Positions 12,482-23,600 of a stretch of DNA of 64,000 nt are shown here, piece by piece. A program made the position numbers and the translations under genes. This DNA is from Gigantopelta aegis. Lineage: Eukaryota; Mollusca; Gastropoda; Neomphalida; Peltospiridae. The notes below the pieces were generated by a model. It was not told where the DNA came from and made no database searches. It saw only the letters and a list, made by a program, of their open reading frames with translations. Numbering within the stretch: position 1 is the first letter of the stretch; each line of letters opens with the position of its first letter. The stretch covers positions 69,068,195 to 69,132,194 of the forward strand of contig NC_054702.1 of the NCBI RefSeq assembly GCF_016097555.1, written 5' to 3'.

Positions 12482-13020
12482 CATAGGCGTACGGGCTCCC
12501 AATTTTGAAGTGGGGCAGGCTGGCTTTTGCCCGAATTAAACGAAAATTCCCGAATCGGCATAACAACATTTATTCATATTACCATTACTTCCAAACAGCT
12601 ATATAGGATTGCAAACGAATCACTAAATATTTTTACATGAGTTATGACTAATGTTGAGGGTAGAATGATGAAAATGCACGGTAAAAAGGTTTCAGGTCAG
12701 CAGATTTACCCCAAATACAGGGGCGTAGCGTGAGCTTGACCTGGGTGGTGGTGGTGGTGGTTGGGGGTTTGTTCGAATATGAACCAAGTGGACCTTTTCT
12801 ATTTTGTTTTTGCACCACCAGAAACTCCATATGTATAAACCTGTATGTTTTACTTCTGAAAACGGACCATTTGCTTCGTCCGAACTCCCCGACCCCCCCC
12901 CCCAGCCTACGCCCCTGGAATATTTATAGAATTTTTGCCCGAATTTGAGGTTTTGCTCCAGCACTAGCGGGGAAGTTGACCCCATGCCCCCACCCCCACC
13001 CCCGGTCTCGTACGCCTATG
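12482..13020. mobile_element. MITE (TIR CATAGGCGTACG), with a second MITE nested inside
   Basis: A perfect 12-bp inverted repeat CATAGGCGTACG marks both ends. The internal left part (12496-12710) matches the reverse complement of 15275-15530. The element is interrupted by the MITE at 12718-12917. Confidence 0.75.
12718..12917 (+). mobile_element. MITE with TIR CAGGGGCGTAG (nested)
   Basis: CAGGGGCGTAG at 12718 pairs with CTACGCCCCTG ending at 12917. The interior carries 'gaaccaagtggacctttt', 'ctattttgtttttgcacca' and a C-run next to the right end. A close copy lies at 13025-13216 in opposite orientation. Confidence 0.8.
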
Positions 13021-13024
13021 GTTG

Positions 13025-13216
13025 CCACGGGCGTAGGCTGGGGGGGGGTCGGACGAACCCCCCCGCTGAAGCAAATGGTCCGCCCTCAGTACTAAAACAT
13101 ACAAGTTTATAAATATGGAGTTTCGGGTGATGCAAAAACAAAATAGAAAAAGGTCCACTTGGTTTATATTCGAATCCCCCCCCCCCCCCCAGGTCCAGAT
13201 CACGCTACGCCCCTGG
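13025..13216 (-). mobile_element. MITE with TIR CC(A)GGGCGTAG, inverted copy
   Basis: The left end CCACGGGCGTAGG and right end GCTACGCCCCTGG are inverted repeats. The interior is the reverse complement of 12718-12917, with (G)9 and (C)14-type runs near the ends. Confidence 0.8.
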
Positions 13217-13369
13217 TTGTAGCGAAGAAAACCCCATCATGAGAATCAACCAAGTTACAATAGCTTTTTACGACTTTTCACCGGATATGACTTTTATGGT
13301 TTCTGTAGATCTATATATTTCATTGCTATGTATATAATAAATAGAAGATTCGTCACGAGTATTTTTTAA

Positions 13370-13466
13370 TATGGAAAATATCAACCGAATCTATGTTAAT
13401 CGGTATTTGATGAGTCTCTGCCAAGACAAATACCGATTAACTAGACGAGGTTGATATTTTACATAT
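13370..13466. repeat. Foldback palindrome
   Basis: Left arm 'aaaatatcaacc…taatcggtatttg' (13374-13415) pairs with 'caaataccgatta…ggttgatatttt' (13425-13459). This is a hairpin-forming non-coding element. Confidence 0.7.
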
Positions 13467-14274
13467 TAAAAAAACACAAGTGCGAATTCTATTTATAAAT
13501 CCAATAACACTTCTAAAATAACATTTTAATAAACCTTTTAGTAAATCACAGTACTAAGGTCTCACTACACAGATCACTTCCGGGTGAGAGTTCATTGATC
13601 ACTATAGTTCCTAATTGTGACACATGTTATGGTTCACATATTCACTTCTAGGAAATGGTGAAGAATTAAAACAATATGTATGTTTAATGGTAAGCCTTCT
13701 GGCTGAATTTTGCCCATGTTATTTTGTAATATTGTGCATCGACCTTTTGGGACATGGGTATATAGCGCAAGTGACAGCCGGAGTGAATCGGTTAATGAAC
13801 CACCTGTTCGGACCGGTACTACAGCCAGATGCGGTCATATAGCAAAAAACTGAGACGGAAATGTTCTCAATTTTGGAGTGAAAATAAATGCTTATATAAT
13901 GTATGTTCGCAATGGTGTATGTTGTTAGTGCCAATGAGAACCCGTTCTATGGGCAATCTTCGCTTGAAGTTGGGCAGTTTAACATGGGTTTCAATGGCAG
14001 ATGACATCTGTGTAGTGAGACCTAAAGTCGCCGCCATCGGTAATATTACGTCGTCACGATTAGTTTGACGTCACCCATTTTAACTAAATATTTCAAAACG
14101 TTAAGCTCAGGTACACAGGTCTTGTTGGCTTGTAAGCAAATGACCCATCCACAGCAACAAATTACCTAGAAACCTTGCAGATTTCATTACCATTATTAAC
14201 CGGGTTAATAGGGCCATACTAAATTATTATATGGGTTTATGACATGGATATCATGGGTAAGTTATAGGATAAAT

Positions 14275-14705
14275 TGTTTTATTACCCATATGGGCAGAGA
14301 GAAGTCGAGAAAGAAAAATGATCTTTCCCTATAGAAAGATAAAAAAACATTTCTTCCCTTAGATACGTTTTGACGTTATCCACAGTGCTTTACGGTGTGT
14401 AGTAAGAATAGTTTCCATGGTGGAAGTCATGTCAACAAGTAACTTATGTCATCAGCGATATTATGTCACAGCTATAACGCAACGCTATCTCTTGTTCAGA
14501 ACTTGCAAACTTATTTTCAACAACAGTATCGTTCGAAAATCTTCCATAAAATGATAAATATTAAAAATGGGTAATAAATAGAATACCCACCTCGCTACTC
14601 GACAATACCGCTTATCTTGCACTCGCGAATTGATGTTGGCGCCAAAGGCTTGGGAAGGACAACATCAATTCACTCGTGCAAGATAACAAAAAGTATTGCC
14701 GAGTA
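14275..14705 (+). repeat. Dispersed repeat R1, copy 2, ending in a long hairpin
   Basis: Bases 14275-14640 align with 890-1300. The end forms an imperfect inverted repeat: 14595-14638 ('cgacaatacc…cttatcttgcactcg…aattgatgttg') against 14660-14705. Its open frames are repeat artefacts. Confidence 0.65.
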
Positions 14706-14836
14706 TAGCACAATGATTATTCTCTAAATCCTTCATCAAATCGTTTACAAACGTCAAAATTGATAAATAAAATTGAAAAATAAAAGCATATCGATGACAT
14801 GTTGACATATTTTCATGGCACAAATAAACAAAAATG

Positions 14837-14929
14837 CAGGGGCCTAGCTTGGGATTTTCAGGTGGTACGCAGACTTTTTCGGCGATGGAATAAATCGCTA
14901 TTGGCATAGAACATACACACATTTACATG

Positions 14930-14999
<70 letters not shown>

Positions 15000-15048
15000 T
15001 GATGTAAATGCGTGTATGCTATACGCGTTTATGGAAACGAGGCCCCTG
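14837..15048. mobile_element. MITE with TIR CAGGGGCCT and an internal (TA)n
   Basis: CAGGGGCCTAGC at 14837 pairs with AGGCCCCTG ending at 15048. A pure (TA)n tract occupies about 14931-14996. Confidence 0.65.
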
Positions 15049-15260
15049 AAATGTCTGTCACAGCACTTACTACACATCTTCAAAATCGGTTGTATAAAAT
15101 AGCGCTTTTAATATAAGACCGGTGTAATGAGATCGATGCAAATGGGCATCGGGAGATCTGATGTCGGCAACTTATTACACCTTTCAACTGGGGAAGGGCA
15201 GGCGGGGTGGGGGTGGGTGTGTAGGTGGGGGTAACGCATAGTCTGACCTAACCCCTACCC

Positions 15261-15541
15261 ATAAGCGTACAAGAGAGGGGGCAGAGTGCTGGAGCAAAAC
15301 CTCAAATTCAAAAATGTGCTAATCTGAGACCTTTTTACCATTCTACCCTCAAAAGTAGTTATACTCCATGTAGTAATGCGTAGTGATTCGTTTGCAACTC
15401 TATATAGCTGTTTGGCAGTAATGCTAATATGAATAAATGCCGTTATCCAGATTCGGGGGGTGGGGTGGGGGGATCGGGTTTAATCCAGGCAAAAGCCAAC
15501 CCCCTCCCCAACCCCTACAAAAATGGGAGCCCGTACGCCTG
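15261..15541. mobile_element. MITE, relative of 12482-13020 in opposite orientation
   Basis: The right end GGGAGCCCGTACGCCTGC and left end ATAAGCGTAC match the CATAGGCGTACG termini. The interior matches the reverse complement of 12496-12710 (shared 'ctatatagctgttt' and 'cgaatc'). Confidence 0.7.
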
Positions 15542-16546
15542 CAACCTTACCCTTCTGATGTTTAAATATATGCGATGAACAAGCTAGCGCAGCTGTGTTC
15601 ATAAAATATTCAAGATGTCATCACCAATACAATAAGCATTTAATTCTTACTATTAAAGTAACTAGCCAAAACTTGAGGAAAATTTAATCTTATTAGTTTA
15701 AAAATTATTCAAAATGTTAAAGAAAATGTACTTACAGAACAGTTGGGTGTAAAATGTGTTCATGCTAAAACTCTGTACGATATCCACGTCTTTTGAAAGT
15801 TGGCTCTGCGATGTACTATGGTTTAAACCAAACGTGAAAACAGTCTCAAAACAGACCGAAACATGGGTATAATTGTTGCATTGTTTTATTGTTTTAGTTA
15901 CAGGCACAAATCCGATACTCTGTAAATAATCTGCAAAATGTGCGACAAACGCTAAGTGAACTGTACCCGACACTGCAGTCGTATCAGCGGTCATTTCAGA
16001 TTATACGGGAAACAAACAAAAGAAAACAATCACGCGCACATAACACAATACATGCATGGTTATTAGTTTCTAACAGTTGTTACATAATACAGTTTATGGC
16101 ACTAAGTACGATATATATCAATAATACACATAGACCTACATATATACAAGACCTATATTAAATACATTTTCTTGAATATATATATATATGTGTGTGTGTG
16201 TGTATTCAAGAAAATGTATTTAATATACCATTGTAGTCACTGAAAGGCTCAATTAATTGGAAACATGTTGCAATGGCATTCCATTTAAATTAGCATTACA
16301 AGCAAAGCAAATTAAATTAAATATTAATACGAATTATGTTAATCTTCGCACACTGGGTGGCAGTTTCTCAATACTAGCCTGTTGAATAATTATAATTTAT
16401 GATTATTATTTTATTGTAAAATTAATATACGTACTACTTCTGTTTATTTTATATTACACAAAGATTTTATAATTCATGTAGGCGAACTATATTTAAATCG
16501 GAAATAAATGTTTAACGACACCAGCGCATTTTAAAGTACGGTCATA

Positions 16547-16733
16547 AGTGTTTGTTTAAAAGCTCCGCTAAAGCACATTGATTTACCCTTGCATTTGTCA
16601 GTGCAGGCGCTCCCTCTCTACAACCCTCCCCCAACTCTTTCCTGTCCTGGACAGAGGGAACTGGCCAAGGCGGTCCCTGTGACCAGGATTGGCGTGTGCT
16701 ACAACAGCTTGCTCTGAATGTGCACGTAAATCT

Positions 16734-16817
<84 letters not shown>

Positions 16818-17062
16818 GATTTAATAATCATCGGCTATATTGGGTGTCTAATCATATTTGATCATTCTGAGTATTAGAGGAAATCTGCTACCTTTTTCCA
16901 TTAGCAACAAGGGATCTTTTACATGGATTTTCCCCAGACAGGATAGTACATACCACAGTATTTGATATATTAAATTATAGGTCAGAGAATGGGTCCACCG
17001 AGAGGGTTCGATCCACGTATCTCAGACGAATGCTTAACCGACTGAGCTAGACCCCGTCCCCT
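16547..17062 (-). mobile_element. tRNA-derived SINE-1, split by a later insertion
   Basis: Read on the - strand, the head 'ggtctagctcagtcggttaa' (A box) and 'ggatcgaaccc' (B box) lie at 16995-17062. The core follows to 16824. The A tail is split by the insertion 16586-16813, which is flanked by the 10-bp duplication CATTGATTTA (16576-16585 and 16814-16823). Confidence 0.78.
16586..16813 (-). mobile_element. R3-type insertion with (CT)n tract, 10-bp target duplication
   Basis: A 228-bp insert inside a SINE-1. Bases 16595-16733 match family R3 (copy at 11755-11945), and the rest is pure (CT)n. The exact flanking duplication CATTGATTTA supports mobility of R3. Confidence 0.72.
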
Positions 17063-17696
17063 ACGGTTATAAAGTCCTCGCGAACATTGAAAGACGTATT
17101 GATACACTGTAAAATAAATATAGCTTTTATGTTTTTGTTTTACATTGTTATTCTAATTGCAACATTTGTAGTTTTAAACTGTGCCAGTTTGTGTTACATT
17201 GTCATTCTAGCTGCAAATATATATTTTAAATGTATTATTATTCATTTAAATAAATTTATTTATTTATTTATTAGTTTATTTGTTTTTGTTTTTCCTTATT
17301 TTTTTATTTTTGTTTGTTTGTTTGTTTGTTTATTTATTTATTTATATAAGTAGCCCATATTAATTTTATGACGACCGCTTTTTTTTCTTTATTTTTTTTC
17401 TTCTTTGTTTTATCTTTGTAACACTGTTGTGTAGGCAGTATATTAATGTTTCATTTAACAAACAATCTTTTCAAATATTGACGATATTGATGGTGGTGAT
17501 GTTGACGATTATGATGACGACGAAGATGGTAGTGGTTGCGATAAAGGAAGGACTTTAAGATATGTTTATTTTGAAAGACACCCCCATCTTTATTAGCAGT
17601 TAAAAGCCTAGATGTCTATTATACGGGGATTTTCACACTTGCTTTATTTATTTAGAGAAGAACCCTGCACAGATGACGATAGTGGCAGGCCTAGTT

Positions 17697-17760
17697 TATA
17701 TTCAGTTAAGATACAAACGTGCTGCCCTGGGTACGCAACTCAAAAGTTTAGGTTCTCTGT
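17697..17760 (-). mobile_element. SINE-2 fragment
   Basis: Short diverged match to the 3' part of SINE-2 ('ctgccctgggtacgcaactc'). Confidence 0.4.
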
Positions 17761-17777
17761 GAAAATGTTTTTGTGTA

Positions 17778-17895
17778 CAGGCCCGTAGGACGGATTTTTC
17801 AAAGTTGGGGGGCTCATTTTTATGGTTGTATAAAATGTGTTGTGCGAAACCGGCAGCGCCGCAAGCGTGAAGCCCCAAAGCCCCATACGGGTCTG
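17778..17895. mobile_element. MITE with TIR CAGGCCCGTA
   Basis: CAGGCCCGTAGGA at the left and CATACGGGTCTG at the right form short inverted repeats about 118 bp apart. Confidence 0.55.
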
Positions 17896-17996
17896 GTGTA
17901 GGCTCTAATACTCTATAGGTCTATAAACAGCTGGGGGAGGGGAGGGGCAGGGTTTCTGCCAGAGGACAAAACGGGTATTGCGCCATACCCATGCCA

Positions 17997-18215
17997 ATTG
18001 TGCTATTTCTCATCCCAGCCAGTGCACCACGACTTCGTATACCAAAGGCCGTGGTATGTGCTATCCTGTCTGTGGGATAGTGCATATAAAAGATCCCTTG
18101 CTAGTAATGGAAAAACATAGCGGGTTTGCTCTCTATGACTGTGTCAAAATTACCATATGTTTGACATCAAATAGCCGATGATGCTCAAGTGGTGTCGTTA
18201 AGCAAAACACTTTTT
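17997..18215 (+). mobile_element. SINE-1, tail A, head truncated
   Basis: Has the core ('gccagtgcaccacgact', 'gtggtatgtgctatcctgtc', 'aaaagatcccttgct') and the A tail, but the tRNA head is missing. Confidence 0.85.
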
Positions 18216-18359
18216 TCCATACCCAAACAATTTTGCAGATGGATTTTGTTTTTTGTTTTTAAGTTAACCTTTTGACAAAATTAATTTCTTATCATTACTG
18301 TATAATTTTCTTAACCCTAACCCTAAACTTAACCCATTTTATTTCTGGGGGCCAGGTTG

Positions 18360-18398
18360 GGGGGGGGGGGGGGGGGGGGCGGGGGGGGGGGGGGGGGG
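18360..18398. repeat. Poly-G tract
   Basis: About 38 G with one interrupting C; possible G-quadruplex sequence and an assembly-difficult site. Confidence 0.9.
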
Positions 18399-18599
18399 AC
18401 TGTCTCATTATGAATAAAAATGACTTATAAAATCGATTCAGGTTAGGCCTATACCTTATGATTGACGTCAATAACCTATAGATGATAATAAAATAATAGG
18501 GTCTAACTTATTTTTGGTAAATGTGTACAAACACAAATACATTTACTTGAAATATCCCGGTTCCGTGTAAACAAAAGAAATAATGTTAATCAATGTACC

Positions 18600-18790
18600 T
18601 CACAATAGAGCACTAATTCAGCACTAAATCGGTAAATCTGTCCATTTCGGAAAGGCTTCGCAGCCGTTTGGCTTAATGCGTTTCGTTTAAGCCTTCGTTG
18701 TGGGTTTACGTAATAGACGTTACCTAGTTAATCACGTCACGTTGCTACGGATGCAATTCAGCCGAAAGCTTCCCCTGGCATTGCGTTTAT
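18600..18790 (+). promoter_or_regulatory. Probable promoter of the ODF3-like gene
   Basis: A GC/CpG-richer patch in AT-rich DNA lies just before the probable non-coding first exon. It contains GTTACCTAGTTAAT (18719-18732), which fits 12 of 14 positions of the RFX X-box pattern RYYNYYWWRRNRAC, and a CRE-like 'cacgtcac' next to it. X-boxes are typical of ciliary gene promoters. The promoter call is an inference from position and composition. Confidence 0.4.
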
Positions 18791-18864
18791 TGTGTTAGTT
18801 ATTTAACAAGTCTCATTTGTGAAACACCATCGAACACTTTCTGGTTTAGTTTCTCTGGCAGCAG
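18791..18864 (+). other. Probable 5' non-coding exon of the ODF3-like gene
   Basis: The segment ends in CAG|GTATGG (donor at 18865-18866), which would splice to the acceptor at 20250-20251, 15 bases before the ATG. The start position is approximate because the transcription start cannot be seen. A short open frame from 18819 crosses the donor and is not taken as coding. Confidence 0.4.
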
Positions 18865-20251
18865 GTATGGTTTTTAACATGTTATTGTTTAAGCATAACA
18901 AACGTACCGCTGTATACATCAATTATTATTATACTAGTCTTCAGCGGTTTTTTAAATGTTTATTAATAATATTAGTACGTTTACTAAGGTCAACTGTTAG
19001 TATTTTCGGAAGTTTTGTTCGTATGTGAATGTAGTTTATTTTATTTCATGGTTTGAACATTTATGTTTAATTGATCATTGTTATAATTAAATAAGTTAGA
19101 CATTGTGCTTTTAAATATTTCTTTGAAACGTGAACTTTAAATAGCCCCATTAAATAGATGTTTAAACAGCGATCTAGTAGTTTGTTGGGACTATGTATAC
19201 AGTATAATATGTACAGTAAAACCGAATTTTAAATTAAATTAACGCAGCAATTACATAGCGCGGTAATAGGAGGGATGTGTAAAGAAGGTGGCAAAATGTA
19301 CAGGGAGAGAAAGGGGCGTTTGTAAACTTTACATAACGTTTTCAAACCAATGTCTCATTCTTATTTATAAACAAAATAGAGAATTATGGACATGTTTTTC
19401 AGTTACAAATAATTTTACTGTTACAAAAGAACTAAATTAAAAATACAAACATAAAACCCAGTAGGCCTAATATCATGGTGATAGTGTGATGAGCTGGGTG
19501 GGAGGATATAATCTTAGCAATTATAAATCAATATATAGGGGTTAAAAAAGCTGAAACTTTTTTAGTTATATCATTATTATTGAATGACTCCCAAAAGGGT
19601 ATTTGATGAATACTGATAAAACGAAGATTTAGCATATATATTTTATTCAGTGACTATCAAGAGTCATATTAGGTGGTAATTACATTAGATAAATGGTGAA
19701 TGAAAGAAGAAATATACGGACAATATACTACATACAATGACATATAATATAATAAATGAAGCTAAGATGGAAGATAACCTAATGAGTTCAATAAGCGATC
19801 ATTGTAGCTTAAACCTACCACTGTTTACAAATGTTACAAATATTTATGGAAAATTTCTTGTTTGTAACACTTAAAAAAAAGATATTCTTTTTATTTCCCA
19901 TCACAATATCAGCTTGTTTGACATTTTCCCAAATCTACCACATTCCATTTTTGTCCTGAATGAAACTTAGTGCATAAATATTGAGCCTTATTGTAGCCAT
20001 ACATTTTATGCCCTTGGTATATATTATTTAACTATTTGTAATAATTGGTTCTCATTGAGACTTAGACATGTACCTATTTAAAAAAAACCCACACCCTCTG
20101 CCCCAATAACCCCAAACAAATCCACAAAGCTCCCCCCCCCCCCCCCAACTTTACAATTACAGGTATGTGTAAAGGGTACTTCTACCATATTATAATTATA
20201 ATCAATATTTATGCAAAGATAATAATAATGTTTTGTTTGCTTTTCCACTAG
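18865..20251 (+). other. First intron of the ODF3-like gene
   Basis: AT-rich, with a (C)n run at about 20132-20146. No other feature seen. Confidence 0.4.
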
Positions 20252-20266
20252 TGTTAACAAGTCATC

Positions 20267-20666
20267 ATGGTCTACGAATACACAAAACCACGTGGGCCAA
20301 TCGCTGCCATGTACAGCAGTCCTGGGCCTTGCTACGGCCTACCCACACTGGTTGGCCAGAACAAACATGATCCCAGAAGTGTACACAACAAATACCCTAG
20401 CTATTCGTTTGGTATCCACCATGGTAAATTCCGAGATGACTGCAGTCCAGGACCATGCTACTACCCTGACTCCAAAGTCTACCGCGATGGAAAGGACGGA
20501 ACTCCAATCTACTCTCTCTACGGTCGACAAAAGGACGTAGCCCCTTTCAAAACACCAGGACCTGGATCCTACTGTCCAGAGAAGACGGGACCCTCTGCTT
20601 ATTACAGGCATCCCGCGTACAGCTTTGGAATGCGTCATCGCCACAGGAAGCAAGACAACTCACCAG
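20267..20666 (+). CDS. ODF3: ODF3-like coding exon 1 (residues 1-133)
   Basis: Acceptor AG at 20250-20251, ATG at 20267, donor CCAG|GTAGGG at 20667. It ends in phase 1. It carries three complete SHIPPO motifs and the start of a fourth. Reading through the donor would stop after six residues. A SINE-1 starts about 30 bp into the following intron. Confidence 0.9.
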
Positions 20667-23600
20667 GTAGGGATGCAGCATTGTGAAATATGAACTGGGT
20701 GGAACATAGCCCAGTGGTAAAGCACTCGTATGATGCACAGTCGGTCTAGGATTGATCTCCATTGCTTGGCGCCCATTAGGCTATTTCTCATTCCAGCCAG
20801 TACTCCACAACTGGTGTAAAAAAAAGGCTGTGATATGTGCTATCCTGTCTGTGGGATGGTGCATACAAAAGATGCCTTGCTACTAATGGCAGGGTTTCTC
20901 TCTAAGACTATAATATGTCAGAATTATCAAATGTTTGACATCCAATAGCCGATGATTAATCAATAAATATGCTCTAGTGGTGTGGTTAAACAAAACAAAC
21001 TTTATCTTTAACTTTGTATACAAGCTGGGGAATCTGTATTCTGTCCATTGACCTCTACAGTGCAGTGGTTAAATCTTGATGTTTAATATATCCGGTCTGT
21101 CTGAAATTGTGAGAACAATCATTTCATTCATGCGTTGCTCATGTAAATATAATTTTGCATAACCTATGTTTCATTTGCAAATTAAATTTTGGATATACAT
21201 CATTTACTTGGATATAACTGGTTATGCAAAACACAAATGGGTTTACTGACATTATTTTTGTGTAAACAATAAATTGGTTAAGCAATGTTTTAATGTTTAG
21301 AGACTTGATAACATATGCATACATATATGATGTATTATCAGCAGAACTAGTATTTTTAAATTAATTTATTTTATCACATTATGGTAAGATTTCATTTCAT
21401 TTCAAGGACAGTGGGTTAGTTGTTAGTGGTCAGTGAGTAAGAAGAGTCATTAAAACTCGCTCTGGGTGGGAGCCGGTACCGGGTTGTGAACCCAGTACCT
21501 ACCAGCCTTACATGTATGTCTGATGGCTTAACCATGACACAACTGAGGCCACTTACGATAAGAACAAAAGTGGTTCAAGGGATAAAATAAACCTAAGGCC
21601 AGTTGTTCAGATCTTAGTTAACTTAACCTTTGGTTAACAGAAATGTTTAAAACCATGGATTGGATCAATAGAAATAGTAATTGAAAGCATAATGTTCAAA
21701 CTCGATTTAGAACAATCAAAGGTATTCATACATAATCAAATGTAATAGCTGTGCAAAAATAATTGAAAGGAAAATATTAGACTAACCCAGAGTTAATTTA
21801 ACTATGGACCCACGTTTACTGTTCACTTCAAGTCAGATTAATTAACATGCTATAGTATTAAGTATAAAAGAGTTTATTTTGTTTAACAACACCACTAATT
21901 AATTAAACATTGGCTATTGGAAGTCAAACAATTGGTAATTTAGTCTGTGCAAACCCACTACATTTTTTCATTAGTAGCAATGGATCTTTTATATGCATTT
22001 TCCCATAGACAGGATTACACATACTACAGCCTTTAATAGTAATTATCTTAGAATTTCAACTTAAAATTAATTAAAATTGGGTCAGATTTTTTGTTGCCAA
22101 TGATTTACGGAAATGTTTCAGGGTTTACCCTGTTCCAAGTGCTACGTTTTATACAACATTTAATCTTTGTCTAATAAAATAGTCCTTAAATTAACCATAT
22201 TTTAACCATTTTCAATGAAATACTCTATTAATCTGAAAATTGGCTAAACCAAAGTTTGTTCCGTTGTGAGCCCTGTGTTTATGCTTGTAAGGTTTTGTTC
22301 TCTGAAATTCAACTTGGAAAGAATTAACTTTATGTCATCATTTCAGCTGAGGGGCATGGCCTAGCCCAGTGGTAAAGCATTCACTTGATGCATGGTCAGT
22401 CTGTGATCGATCCCTGTTGGTGGGCCCATTGGGCTATGTCTTACTCCAACCAGTACACTACGACTGGTATACCAAAGGTCATGGTATGAGCTATTCTGTC
22501 TGTTGGATGGTGCATATAAAAAATCCCTTGCTGCTAATCGAAAAGAGTAGTCTATTAGGTGGTGACAGCGGGTTTCCTCTCTCAATATCTTTGTGGTCCT
22601 TAACCATATGTCCAACGCCATATAACAGTAAATAAAATGTGTTGAATGCATCATAAATAAACCATTTCTTTCTTTCGTTTCAGCTGCCAATAGTTACTCA
22701 CTGCCAGACATGATTGGGAAGACTGTAGAGAGTGGCAAGAAGCAGGCTCCATGCTACAGCTTGTCAGGACGCCAGGAGTCAGGTGGATTTTCAGAGGACC
22801 TTGCAAGGGTAAGGCAAAACCATCTATTTAAGGATTGTCTGTTATTACTTTTACGTTCATTGAGATATGAACAAAAAGGATCATCCGCCAGCTATGTGAA
22901 TTAACTATGCCAACATCGGCAAAACTGTTCACATAATGTATAAGTATGCGGATTATTTTTTGTTCATACCCAGATGAACATATATGAAATAACAGACAGT
23001 CCTTATAATTAAATTTGAAACATATTTACTAATAATAACACTAAAAATTAATATTGGGCTATTCTTGTTCCAGCCAGTGCACCACAACTGATCTATCAAA
23101 GGCAGTGGTATGTGCTATTATGTCTGTGGGATGGTGCATATAAAAGATCCCTTGCTATTAATGGAAAAATGTAGCAGATTTCCTCTTTAAAACTATATGT
23201 TGCAATTACTAAATGTTTGACATCCAGTAACCAATGATTAATACATCAATGTGTTCTAGTGGTGTCTTTAAACAAAACAAACTTTAACTTTCATTTGTTG
23301 TTTAAGTATTTATCATATATATTTATGGTTGTGTATTATTTATTTATTAATTTATTCATTTATTCATTTATTGTTTTATTGTTTACCGGGTAATTTATTG
23401 TTTTACTTATTGTTTTATTTATTTATTTTGACATACACATGACTGATGGATACCTGTGTTTTGCAGACCCCTGGCCCTGGTACCTACTCCATCACTGATC
23501 CCTCGATGTACAAGACGAAAGCTCCTCTCTACAGTATGACAAGTCGCAACGTGATGCCTGGAGACACAACTCAGAAACCAGGACCCGGTGCTCACAGTCC

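Noticed and set aside
13624..14068. Open frames at 13624-13842 and 13829-14068, and CpG-richer DNA with TGACGTCA near 14069
   Set aside because: No domain or splice structure; the CRE-like site alone does not make a promoter. Probably an unrecognised repeat.
15698..15994. 98-aa - strand open frame beginning M-T-A-D-T-T
   Set aside because: The first 25 residues look ordinary, but there is no recognisable domain, and no partner exon was found. Could be a first exon of something, but not supportable.
18312..18335. CCCTAACCCTAAAC, telomere-like
   Set aside because: Only about two units; no extended telomeric array.
20697..20790. tRNA gene candidates at SINE heads (here and in all other copies)
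   Set aside because: A and B boxes are present, but the cloverleaf arms do not close and each is joined to the SINE core, so these are SINE promoters and not tRNA genes.
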